DNA of 64,000 nucleotides from Compostibacter hankyongensis (GTDB taxonomy: Bacteria > Bacteroidota > Bacteroidia > Chitinophagales > Chitinophagaceae). Below are positions 34,664 to 42,595 of this stretch, piece after piece; position 1 is the stretch's first letter, and each line of letters starts with the position of its first letter. The DNA lies in assembly GCF_039541075.1 (NCBI RefSeq), contig NZ_BAABFN010000002.1, positions 124,001 to 188,000 of the forward strand, written 5' to 3'. Below the pieces are notes generated by a model, which searched no databases, was not told the origin of the DNA, and saw only the letters and a program-made list of their open reading frames with translations. The position numbers and the translations under genes are program-made.

Positions 34664-35395
34664 ATGAAATTAACGATGAACGTACATCTTTTTATACCTT
34701 GCTTTGTAGATCAGCTGTATCCGGATACCGCTTTCAATATGGTGAAGGTGCTGGAAAAGCTGGGATGCCGGGTGCACTACAACCCGGATCAGACCTGTTG
34801 CGGCCAGCCGGCCTTTAATGCGGGTTACTGGGACGAGGCCAAATCGGTAGGGCAGAAGTTCCTCAAGGATTTTCATACGTATGATTATATCGTCACCCCC
34901 AGCGCGTCCTGCGCCGGGTATGTACGGAATTATTACGGAAAGCTTTTTGACAATTCCGCCGTGCACAACGATGTAAAGCTGCTCCGGAAAAACCTGTTTG
35001 AGTTTACCGAGTTTCTTACGGACATACTCAAAACCACCGATGTGGGCGCCACGCTCAATGGTGTCTGCACCTATCACGATTCCTGTGCCGGGCTGCGGGA
35101 ATGCGGCATCAAGACCGGCCCCCGGCAGCTGCTGGAAAAGGTAAAAGGCCTGGAGCTGCGGGAGATGGACCAGGTGGAGACCTGCTGCGGGTTCGGAGGC
35201 ACCTTTGCCGTAAAGTATGAGCCCATCTCCATCGGTATGGCGGATCAGAAAGTGGGAAATGCCCTCGATACGGGAGCGGAATACCTGATCTCAACCGACG
35301 TTTCCTGCCTCATGCACCTGGAAGGCTATATCAAGAAAAAGGGGATCAATCTTAAGACCATGCACATTGCCGACGTGCTGGCCAGCGGATGGTGA
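34664..35395 (+). CDS. lutA: LutA/YkgE-type iron-sulfur subunit of lactate-use complex
   Basis: This 243-residue Fe-S protein has two CCG domains (DQTCCGQPAFNAGYW and VETCCGFGGTFAVKYE) like LutA/LldE, which takes part in L-lactate oxidation. An additional Cys-rich site is YHDSCAGLRE. Two starts, 34664 and 34676, are equally reasonable. The usual partners LutB and LutC are not adjacent, so this may be a stand-alone paralogue with another oxidoreductase role. Gap 34523-34663 upstream holds nothing I recognise. Confidence 0.85.
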   Translation: MKLTMNVHLFIPCFVDQLYPDTAFNMVKVLEKLGCRVHYNPDQTCCGQPAFNAGYWDEAKSVGQKFLKDFHTYDYIVTPSASCAGYVRNYYGKLFDNSAVHNDVKLLRKNLFEFTEFLTDILKTTDVGATLNGVCTYHDSCAGLRECGIKTGPRQLLEKVKGLELREMDQVETCCGFGGTFAVKYEPISIGMADQKVGNALDTGAEYLISTDVSCLMHLEGYIKKKGINLKTMHIADVLASGW

Positions 35396-35405
35396 CCCAC
35401 CCCCC

Positions 35406-35512
35406 GGCCCCCAAAAGGGGGCAATTTGATGATGTGCTAATTTGATAATGTGCTGTGCACGAAGTAGATCATCAAATCTCCAAATCTCCAAATCATCAAA
35501 TCATCAAATCAA
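35406..35512. repeat. G/C palindrome with GATTTG-type direct and inverted repeats (dispersed intergenic repeat, copy 3)
   Basis: Five C, AAAA, five G (35408-35421) are followed by two near-identical 16-mers, AATTTGATGATGTGCT at 35423-35438 and 35439-35454 (one mismatch), then by complementary ATCATCAAAT/CCAAATCT units to 35512. ATTTGATGAT (35424-35433) and ATCATCAAAT (35468-35477) can pair as a hairpin. The array ends three bases before the EVE start codon, so it is the 5' region of that gene. Confidence 0.75.
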
Positions 35513-35514
35513 CC

Positions 35515-35925
35515 ATGGCCTACTGGCTCGTTAAATCAGAACCCTTCAAATATTCCTGGACCCAGTTCCGGAAAGACAAAAAAACCTTCTGGGACGGCGT
35601 CCGTAATTACCAGGCACGGAACAACCTCCGGGATATGGAAAAAGGGGACGAGGTGTTTTTCTACCACAGCAACGAAGGCCTCGAGATCGTCGGTATCGCC
35701 GCGGTCGCGAAAACGCATTACCCGGACCCTACCACCCCGGATCCCCGCTGGGTAGCGGTAGACCTGAAGCCGGTAAAGACCCTTCCGAAGCCCGTCACCC
35801 TTGAGCAGATGAAGGCCGATAAGCGGCTGGAGCACCTGGCGCTGCTTCGGCAGCCGCGTCTTTCGGTATCGCCCGTCACCGAAAAAGAGTGGCAGGTAAT
35901 TCTCGGGCTGGCCGGTCTTGGATAA
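35515..35925 (+). CDS. EVE-domain protein
   Basis: This 136-residue protein is a stand-alone EVE domain of the thymocyte-nuclear-protein-1 group (YWLVKSEPFKYSWTQF, FWDGVRNYQARNNLRDM, GDEVFFYHSN). EVE domains bind modified bases in DNA or RNA. ATG 35515 follows the repeat array directly; the open frame upstream of it is translated repeat. The gene converges with the saccharopine-dehydrogenase-like gene. Confidence 0.9.
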   Translation: MAYWLVKSEPFKYSWTQFRKDKKTFWDGVRNYQARNNLRDMEKGDEVFFYHSNEGLEIVGIAAVAKTHYPDPTTPDPRWVAVDLKPVKTLPKPVTLEQMKADKRLEHLALLRQPRLSVSPVTEKEWQVILGLAGLG

Positions 35926-35931
35926 GCCCTT

Positions 35932-37257
35932 CTATTCAAAAGCTTCCGCAAACCGGACACCATATTGCTCCAGCTCCTTGAGCACCGGATTGTATATTTC
36001 GGGAAGAATTGGGATATGTATACCCGTAGTGCTGACCTTTCCGGTCAGCAGCAGCCGCGTAAGAATGCCCAGGGGATAGCCTACCGTCTGTGACATGGCC
36101 GTATGCAGGTTGTCTTCCCCGATCATGATCATATAGCTGGTGATGCGCGCCGAAAAATTGCGCCGCTCAAAGGAGAGCTCATGCTGCATGACCACCATGT
36201 CTTTATCCTCAGGCTTCATCGGCAGCTTATTGTCCAGCAGATATCCGAGCACTTCGGCATTGGTAGCCTTGCCCCGGTTGATGGGCAGGTTGTCGGTCAG
36301 TCCAAGGAATTTAAGCTGCTTCATGACCTTCGACCTTTCCTTGATATCCAGGCAGGCGATAAGGGCTTCTTCGGGTGTTTTACGGTTGGAGGCCTTACAA
36401 TTCTGCAGGGCCCACTTCCGGTAGGTAAGCGTATCGGTGTCGACGGCCGTCTTGTTGTCCGTCAGTCCCAGGCGGACGAGCGCATCCCATCCTTCGCAGA
36501 AATCGGGATAGCGCAGCGTGCCCCGCACAAAGGTGGGCACATCTTCGATCCCGTAGCGGGCGGCATAGGACAGCGAGTCCCGGTTGGGATACCAGTCCAT
36601 CTTGCCCAGACCCGGCACCGTTACATTCCGGGAATGCGAAAAGATATCGGCATAATCCACCTTGCAGTCTTTGCCCTTTTCCCGGTATAAAGCGCCTTCC
36701 TGGCCGGCCAGCACAACGTTGCGCGGGTTCCAGCTTACCTTGTAATGCCAGGGGTTGTCGTCGCATTCCGGGGGGATCAGACCGCCGCAGAAGGACCGGA
36801 AAGAGGAGATGGTCCCGCCCTTGCTTTCTATGGAATGTATCAGTTTCTTGGCCGACATATGGTCGATCCCCGGGTCCAGACCCATCTCCCCCATAAAGAG
36901 GATGCCGGCTTTCCGTACCTCTTTTTCCAGCTTATACATTTCAGGAGTGAGGTAGGAGGCGATCAGGATATGTTTCCGGTAGCGGATGCAGTCTTTGATG
37001 ACCAGCAGGTGCAGTTCCGGCGGCAGCAATGAGATCACCACATCCGATTCGCTGATCAGGTTCTGTCGCGTTTCCGCGTCATGCACATCAAAGGCGGCGG
37101 GAGTGGCGTAATAGGATTTCCCGATCTTGATGCGGATAAGCATCAGGTCCCGGTCCGCAACGGTCAGCTGCCATTTCTGGCGCGGCGCATGTTCGATAAG
37201 GTAGTCTATCAGGCTTGTCGCCGATTTTCCCGCTCCGAACAATAAAATTTTTTTCAT
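35932..37257 (-). CDS. Saccharopine dehydrogenase-like oxidoreductase
   Basis: This is a 441-residue NAD(P)-dependent enzyme with an N-terminal Rossmann fold (KILLFGAGKSATSLIDYL), SDVVISLLPPELH, and the family segment MGEMGLDPGIDHMSAKKLI; the C-terminal part shows SWNPRNVVLAGQEGALY. The family reduces or oxidises saccharopine-type or carboxynorspermidine-type substrates in lysine or polyamine metabolism; which one applies is not decidable. It is divergent from gyrA across a 393-base gap. Confidence 0.85.
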   Translation of the reverse strand: MKKILLFGAGKSATSLIDYLIEHAPRQKWQLTVADRDLMLIRIKIGKSYYATPAAFDVHDAETRQNLISESDVVISLLPPELHLLVIKDCIRYRKHILIASYLTPEMYKLEKEVRKAGILFMGEMGLDPGIDHMSAKKLIHSIESKGGTISSFRSFCGGLIPPECDDNPWHYKVSWNPRNVVLAGQEGALYREKGKDCKVDYADIFSHSRNVTVPGLGKMDWYPNRDSLSYAARYGIEDVPTFVRGTLRYPDFCEGWDALVRLGLTDNKTAVDTDTLTYRKWALQNCKASNRKTPEEALIACLDIKERSKVMKQLKFLGLTDNLPINRGKATNAEVLGYLLDNKLPMKPEDKDMVVMQHELSFERRNFSARITSYMIMIGEDNLHTAMSQTVGYPLGILTRLLLTGKVSTTGIHIPILPEIYNPVLKELEQYGVRFAEAFE

Positions 37258-37519
37258 AAAAAATAAGCTAATGATTAAGGATACGGACCCACGATCCTTG
37301 CGATCGCGAAATCCAGGGTTTTCAAAATTGATAGGTATAACTGCAAATTAAATTCCAATTCTTTGGTTTTTTGAAAAAATCTGTATGTGTTTTATTTTAT
37401 TTTCGAAAAAAGAAGGAGCAGCTTATAATTCAATTCTCATTATCCCACGGAGAAACAAGGGCCTAAATATATTTCATATATCAAATACATGAAAGAAATT
37501 TTTTGAAAAAAATCTGTAA

Positions 37520-37534
37520 CCGTTCGTGGAACGG
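37520..37534. promoter_or_regulatory. Inverted repeat upstream of the gyrA promoter
   Basis: CCGTTC, three bases, GAACGG form a perfect 6-base palindrome, 26 bases upstream of the candidate -7 box, where an activator or repressor could bind. No regulator is identified. Confidence 0.4.
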
Positions 37535-37560
37535 GCCTAAAAAATCCCCGTCGAATGCAG

Positions 37561-37568
37561 TATATTTG
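37561..37568 (+). promoter_or_regulatory. Candidate -7 box of the gyrA promoter
   Basis: TATATTTG is a perfect TAnnTTTG match. No TTG box lies about 20 bases upstream, which is AT-rich then GC-rich. The resulting leader would be about 75 bases. Confidence 0.55.
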
Positions 37569-37650
37569 CGTTTATCCAGGCGCTGAGGAACCCGCTGATT
37601 TACAGGCGGGAATCCGGTATCAGGCGGAACACACATTATAAAAACAAAAG

Positions 37651-40164
37651 ATGGACGAAAACCAGCAGGACAACTCCCAGGAAGGCAAGATTATCCCGAT
37701 CAATATCGAGGAACAGATGAAAACGGCCTACATAGACTATTCCATGTCTGTGATCGTGGGCCGGGCGCTGCCGGATGTGCGGGACGGTTTGAAGCCGGTG
37801 CACCGCCGGGTGCTGTTTGGCATGAAGGAGCTGGGCAACAACAGCAACAAGCCCTATAAAAAGTCGGCCCGTATCGTAGGGGAGGTGATGGGGAAGTTCC
37901 ACCCCCATGGAGACGCTTCCATTTACGATACGATCGTCCGCCTCGCGCAGGACTGGACCATGCGCTACGTGCTGGTGGACGGGCAGGGTAACTTCGGATC
38001 TGTGGACGGGGATTCCCCGGCGGCGATGCGTTATACGGAAATACGCCTGCAGCGCATGGCAGAGGCCATGCTGGAGGACATCGACAAGGAGACGGTTGAC
38101 TTTACGCTGAACTTTGACGATACCCTCGAAGAGCCCACGGTGCTGCCTACACGCATTCCCAACCTGCTGGTAAACGGCGCTTCGGGCATTGCGGTGGGGA
38201 TGGCCACCAACGTGCTGCCCCACAATCTCAGCGAGGTGGTGGACGGAGCGGTGGCTTATATCGACAACCGGGATATCACCATAGAAGAGCTCATCAAACA
38301 TGTAAAGGCGCCGGATTTCCCTACCGGCGGCATTATCTATGGCTATGAAGGGGTAAGACAGGGCTTTGAAACAGGGCGGGGCCGCGTGGTGGTCCGCGGC
38401 AAGATAAATGTGGAGACCGCCAAGGGCGGCCGGGAGCGCCTGGTGATCTACGAGCTGCCCTATCAGATCAACAAGGCTGTGCTGCATCAGAAGATCGCCC
38501 AGCTGGTCAACGATAAGGTGATCGAAGGGATCAGCGACGTGCGCGACGAGTCGGACCGGGATGGAATGCGCCTGGTGATCGATCTGAAGAAGGACGCCAT
38601 TGCCAATATCATCATCAACCAGCTGTATAAATACAGCGAGCTGCAGACTTCTTACGGGGTGAACAACGTCGCCCTGGTACATGGCCGTCCCCGCCAGCTC
38701 AACCTGAAAGAGCTGCTGTCGGAGTTCGTGGACTTCCGCCACGAGGTGGTCGTGCGCCGCACCCGCTATGAGCTGCGGGAAGCCGAAAAGCGGGCGCATA
38801 TCCTGGAAGGCTACCTGGTAGCCCTGGATCATCTTGACGAGATCATCGCCCTGATCCGCGGCTCCAAGACGCCAGACGAGGCGCGCGACGGGCTGATGAG
38901 CCAGTTCGGGCTTTCCGAAATACAGGCCAAGGCCATCCTGGAGCTGCGTCTGCAGCGCCTTACCGGCATGGAACGCGATAAGATCCGGGAAGAGTATGCC
39001 GAGGTAATGAAGCTGATCGAGCACCTCCGTAACGTGCTGGCCGATGAAGGCCTGCGTATGCAGATCATCAAGGATGAGCTGCTGGATGTAAAGAAGAAAT
39101 TCGGGGACGAGCGCAGGACGGAAATACAATACCTGGCCAGCGAAATGCGTATAGAAGATATTATTGCCGAAGAGGATGTGGTGATCACCATCTCCCACCT
39201 CGGCTATATCAAGCGTACCGCCGCAGACGACTACCGGCAGCAGAAGCGGGGCGGCCGCGGCGCTATCGGGGGACGTACCCGGGAAGAGGATTATATCGAG
39301 CACCTTTTTGTGGCCTCCACGCATCATACCCTGCTATTCTTTACCGAGAAGGGGCGCTGCTTCTGGCTGAAGGTATATGAGATCCCGGAAGGGGAAAAGC
39401 AAAGCAAGGGCCGGGCCATACAGAACATGGTGAACCTGCCTCCCGACGACAAGATAAGGGCGATCATCGATGTCAGGAACCTCGCCGACAAGGATTTTGT
39501 GACCAGCCATTACATTGTGTTGTGTACCCGGGAAGGTATCATCAAGAAAACCCTGCTGGAAGAGTTTTCACGGCCCCGTCAGAACGGGGTCAACGCCATC
39601 ACCATCAATGAGGGGGATCAGCTGATAGAAGCGCGTCTCACCGACGGCTCCTCCCATATTATGATGGCGGTAAAAAGCGGCCGGGCCATCCGGTTCCCGG
39701 AAGAAAAGGTGCGGCATACCGGTCGCGGCGCTATCGGCGTGCGCGGCATAGAAGTGGACACGGCCCACGATGACGTGATTGGTATGATTTGTGTAGGAAA
39801 GGGGGATACGGAAAAAACCATCCTGGTGGTTTCCGAAAAAGGCTTCGGCAAAAGAACCGGTATCGAGGATTACCGCATTACCAACCGGGGCGGAAAAGGC
39901 GTGAAAACCATCAATGTCACCGAAAAAACAGGAGCGCTCATTGCGATGAAGGATGTGGACGACAGCGACGATCTGATGATCACCTGTCGCTCCGGCATCA
40001 CCATCCGCATGGCCGTATCCGATATCCGCGAAGCAGGCCGGGCCACCCAGGGAGTAAGGCTGATAAGGCTGGACGAATCAGACAAGATTGCCGCCGTAGC
40101 CCGCATCGATAAAGAAGAGGCAGCAGAGCAGGAAGAAGAAGCGGCAGAAAATTCCGGATCGTAA
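37651..40164 (+). CDS. gyrA: DNA gyrase subunit A
   Basis: GyrA cuts and rejoins DNA for negative supercoiling with GyrB. It has 837 residues. The catalytic tyrosine is Y128 (AAMRYTE). The quinolone region reads [17 protein letters not shown], with Ala89 where E. coli has Ser83 and Asp93 matching Asp87. The GyrA box QKRGGRG in the C-terminal wheel at about 530 marks this as gyrase rather than topoisomerase IV. The last 18 residues are acidic ([12 protein letters not shown]). It is followed 19 bases on by a TPR gene in the same direction. Confidence 0.97.
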   Translation: MDENQQDNSQEGKIIPINIEEQMKTAYIDYSMSVIVGRALPDVRDGLKPVHRRVLFGMKELGNNSNKPYKKSARIVGEVMGKFHPHGDASIYDTIVRLAQDWTMRYVLVDGQGNFGSVDGDSPAAMRYTEIRLQRMAEAMLEDIDKETVDFTLNFDDTLEEPTVLPTRIPNLLVNGASGIAVGMATNVLPHNLSEVVDGAVAYIDNRDITIEELIKHVKAPDFPTGGIIYGYEGVRQGFETGRGRVVVRGKINVETAKGGRERLVIYELPYQINKAVLHQKIAQLVNDKVIEGISDVRDESDRDGMRLVIDLKKDAIANIIINQLYKYSELQTSYGVNNVALVHGRPRQLNLKELLSEFVDFRHEVVVRRTRYELREAEKRAHILEGYLVALDHLDEIIALIRGSKTPDEARDGLMSQFGLSEIQAKAILELRLQRLTGMERDKIREEYAEVMKLIEHLRNVLADEGLRMQIIKDELLDVKKKFGDERRTEIQYLASEMRIEDIIAEEDVVITISHLGYIKRTAADDYRQQKRGGRGAIGGRTREEDYIEHLFVASTHHTLLFFTEKGRCFWLKVYEIPEGEKQSKGRAIQNMVNLPPDDKIRAIIDVRNLADKDFVTSHYIVLCTREGIIKKTLLEEFSRPRQNGVNAITINEGDQLIEARLTDGSSHIMMAVKSGRAIRFPEEKVRHTGRGAIGVRGIEVDTAHDDVIGMICVGKGDTEKTILVVSEKGFGKRTGIEDYRITNRGGKGVKTINVTEKTGALIAMKDVDDSDDLMITCRSGITIRMAVSDIREAGRATQGVRLIRLDESDKIAAVARIDKEEAAEQEEEAAENSGS

Positions 40165-40183
40165 AAATAAACCCATACATAAC

Positions 40184-41473
40184 ATGTACACGAAAAAATT
40201 ATCAGGTACGCTGTTGTTACTTTTAGGCTTCGGGACGGTGGCCCTGGCCCAGAACAAGAACGTCAATAAAGCGGAGAGTGCGCTGAAAGACGGAAAGCTG
40301 GCCGAAGCGCGCGACCTGATCAACCCCGCCACCACAGACAGCAAAACCGGCGACAAAGCCAAAACCTGGTACCTCAAAGGGCAGATTTATGCCGCTATCG
40401 CGGCCGACTCCGCCAAGTCGGTACCGGTGGATCATCCGGGCGATACCGCGCTGGCGGCCTTTCAGCAATGTCTGAAGCTGGATCCCAAATTCACCAGCAT
40501 GCTGCTGAATAATTATAAGGACCTTACCGACCTGTATACCGTTTTTTACAAGCAGGGTGCGGATGCCTTTAATGCCAAAGACTATAAGCTGGCCTACGAA
40601 AAGTTCAACGACGTAAGAACGGTGAATGACTACATGCATTCCGTGAACTCCGGCATGGGCGCTCCCATGGATACCATGGCCATCTTAAACATGTCCAACG
40701 CAGCCTTTAACGCCGGCCTGAAGGAAGAAGCCGCCAAGGGATACCAGCAGCTGGCCGATATCAAATACAAGGAAGATCCCATCGTTTACAAGGTGCTGCT
40801 CCAGTATTACCGCGAGAAAAAAGACGATGCCAACTATCAGAAGACCCTGGCTGTCGGCAAAGAACTTTTCCCGAGCGACAACGATTTCAACAACGAGGAG
40901 ATCAGCTACTTCAACGAGACCGGCAAGCAGGACGAGCTGGTGAAGAAGCTGGAAGAATCCGTGCAGAAAGACCCGAGTAATTATGATATGATGCTGAACC
41001 TGGCCATTACTTATGATAATATGGCCAACCCCAAGGATGCCAGCGGAAACAGCCAGGCGGAGAAGCCGGCCAATTACGACGAGCTGTACAACAAGGCCAT
41101 TGAAACCTATAAAAAGGCCATCGCGCTGAAGCCTGAGGATTATGCGGCCAACTTCAACCTGGGGCTGATGGAATACAACACCGCCGCCGCCGTCGGAAAG
41201 CAATTGGGTCAGCTGGGCTCTTCCAAGGAAGATATGGCCAAGGCTGATTCCCTTTCGAAACAGGAAGACGCGTACCTGGAAAAAGCGCTGCCTTACCTTG
41301 AAAAGTCCTACCAGGTGCTCGATGCAAAAGATAAGCTGACCCAGAATGAAGTGGCGATCTATAAAAATACCCTCATGGGTCTGCAGGGTATCGCCGCACG
41401 TAAGAACGATTCCACGAAGCTGGATGAATATAAGCAGAAGCTGAGCGCTGCCGACAGCAAGGCAGGACAGTAA
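40184..41473 (+). CDS. Secreted TPR-repeat protein
   Basis: The protein has 429 residues with a signal peptide (LLLLLGFGTVALAQ) and several TPR units (KTWYLKGQIYAAIAAD, ALAAFQQCLKLDPKF, NLAITYDNMANP, AIETYKKAIALKPEDYAANF). It is lysine- and aspartate-rich. It probably acts as a periplasmic scaffold; a specific partner is unknown. It is co-directional with gyrA and closed by a strong terminator. Confidence 0.8.
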   Translation: MYTKKLSGTLLLLLGFGTVALAQNKNVNKAESALKDGKLAEARDLINPATTDSKTGDKAKTWYLKGQIYAAIAADSAKSVPVDHPGDTALAAFQQCLKLDPKFTSMLLNNYKDLTDLYTVFYKQGADAFNAKDYKLAYEKFNDVRTVNDYMHSVNSGMGAPMDTMAILNMSNAAFNAGLKEEAAKGYQQLADIKYKEDPIVYKVLLQYYREKKDDANYQKTLAVGKELFPSDNDFNNEEISYFNETGKQDELVKKLEESVQKDPSNYDMMLNLAITYDNMANPKDASGNSQAEKPANYDELYNKAIETYKKAIALKPEDYAANFNLGLMEYNTAAAVGKQLGQLGSSKEDMAKADSLSKQEDAYLEKALPYLEKSYQVLDAKDKLTQNEVAIYKNTLMGLQGIAARKNDSTKLDEYKQKLSAADSKAGQ

Positions 41474-41496
41474 TGCCGCTACCGCTTTTTAAAGGT

Positions 41497-41531
41497 CACG
41501 GTCCCGCCCCAGGCGGGACCGTGCTTTTTTT
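41497..41531 (+). terminator. Rho-independent terminator after the TPR gene
   Basis: A perfect 12-base stem (CACGGTCCCGCC at 41497-41508, GGCGGGACCGTG at 41512-41523) with loop CCA is followed by C and seven T. It ends the gyrA-TPR unit. Confidence 0.92.
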
Positions 41532-41560
41532 ACCCTGACCCTCATCTTCATCCTGACGCT

Positions 41561-41600
41561 GACCCTCGTCTTGACCTCCTGACCCTCGTCTTGACCTCCT
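41561..41600. repeat. Two perfect 20-base direct repeats
   Basis: GACCCTCGTCTTGACCTCCT occurs twice without interruption, preceded from 41535 by a degenerate GACCCTCATCTTCATCCTGA version. It lies right after the terminator, in a gap of about 260 bases (41474-41734) that otherwise holds nothing recognisable. Confidence 0.85.
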
Positions 41601-41734
41601 GATCCTTCTTCGCCCTTCTTCCTTACCGCCCCTGTCCTTCGTGTATGCCTTGCCGGTATCCTGGCTTGGTTTTTGTCTTTAAGAGGATAATGCTAACTGC
41701 ATTAAATAAAAAAAAGTTAACATAGCTTAAACAG

Positions 41735-42418
41735 ATGATGATGGATAATATGGACAGGAAGTATATAAGACAGGAGCGCGTATTCAGCTTTACGCCACAG
41801 TTGAAGACCGATATTAATATTCTTGTGTTTGCGCATATCCTCCTTTTTGCGGTCTATCAAATCCTGCACTGGAGCAACATCGGTGCGCAGGCAGATATCG
41901 TTACCCGCCACAGCCTGGCCCTTTCGGCGCATCCGGAAGACCGGTTGTCCCATCTCTGGAGCATATTTACCTACCCCTTTGTTCATTTTAATGTCTGGGA
42001 GGTGCTGCTCAGCAGCAGCATGCTCTGGCTTTTCGGGAACATCCTTTCTCTGAGGCTGGGGGCTAAGAAGGTATTGGGACTCTATCTCGTTTGCTGCCTG
42101 GCGGCAGCCGGCGTGTTTTTGCTGGCCTATGTGATCTTTCCCATTTATTCGGGAGAGCAGGGCATGCTTGAAGGTACCTTCTGCGGAGTGCTGGGGGTGA
42201 TGACCGCTGCCGTTGTGATGTTCAGCCATCATGAGTTCCGCGTTACAAAACGGTTCAGCGTGTCCCTGCTGCAGGTATATGTGATCTCGCTGACGGCAGC
42301 TTTGTTTTTGATTATAAAGCACGACCTGGCCAGCATTACCGCTCATCTGATCAGCATGTATTTTGGCTACCAGTATGCTGTATACCTGCTAAAAAGCCAG
42401 CCTTCTCCGGCAGCCTGA
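41735..42418 (+). CDS. Rhomboid-like membrane protein lacking the catalytic serine
   Basis: This 227-residue protein has about six membrane helices in rhomboid order: the HFN-like segment is YPFVHFNVWEVL, with WLFGNILSLRLGAKKVLGLY after it, and a C-terminal AHLISMYFGY keeps a histidine as in the rhomboid AHLxG helix. The position of the active GxSG motif reads EGTFCGVLGV, without a serine, so proteolysis is unlikely. The start is one of the ATGs 41735, 41738 or 41741. It probably acts as a pseudo-rhomboid that binds membrane clients; this is inference. Confidence 0.78.
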   Translation: MMMDNMDRKYIRQERVFSFTPQLKTDINILVFAHILLFAVYQILHWSNIGAQADIVTRHSLALSAHPEDRLSHLWSIFTYPFVHFNVWEVLLSSSMLWLFGNILSLRLGAKKVLGLYLVCCLAAAGVFLLAYVIFPIYSGEQGMLEGTFCGVLGVMTAAVVMFSHHEFRVTKRFSVSLLQVYVISLTAALFLIIKHDLASITAHLISMYFGYQYAVYLLKSQPSPAA

Positions 42419-42518
42419 CCTTATTTTATTTTTCCCGCGGCGGTTCCTGTTGTATCTTTACGTGGTCTTTTCCATTCCGGAAATGACCGGACAGCCGGCT
42501 ATCCAGCTTTATCGTAAG

Positions 42519-42571
42519 CCGTGTTGCGGCGTCGCCGTAACACGGTGTACCACAGGCCGGACCGGCCGGTG
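42519..42571 (+). promoter_or_regulatory. Two GC-rich hairpins in the cydAB leader
   Basis: The first stem, CCGTGTTGCGGC (42519-42530) with GCCGTAACACGG (42534-42545), has 12 pairs including one G-U and a 3-base loop. The second, CACAGGCCGG (42551-42560) with CCGGCCGGTG (42562-42571), has one mismatch. No T tract follows, so these are not terminators. They end 24 bases before the cydA start and may control translation or transcript stability. Confidence 0.6.
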
Positions 42572-42595
42572 TGATCAACGACAAAACGATCCGCC

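Larger units (their letters stand above)
37258..37650. other. Divergent AT-rich intergenic region between the saccharopine-like gene and gyrA
   Basis: This 393-base stretch is AT-rich and carries no gene. It contains TATATTTG at 37561-37568 (candidate gyrA -7 box), a perfect inverted repeat CCGTTC-GTG-GAACGG at 37520-37534 just upstream of it, and a GC hairpin in the transcribed leader (CCCGC/GCGGG arms, 37591-37610). No clear promoter for the leftward gene was found. Confidence 0.7.

Noticed and set aside
35455..35514. Extended start of the EVE protein through the repeat array
   Set aside because: The extra residues are translated GATTTG repeats; ATG 35515 gives the standard EVE N-terminus.
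37636..39327. 563-codon open frame antisense to gyrA
   Set aside because: The gyrA frame is certain; the antisense frame is His/Val/Gln-rich and arises from codon bias of the GC-rich gene.
42519..42571. Hairpins upstream of cydA as a terminator for the rhomboid-like gene
   Set aside because: No T tract follows either stem.
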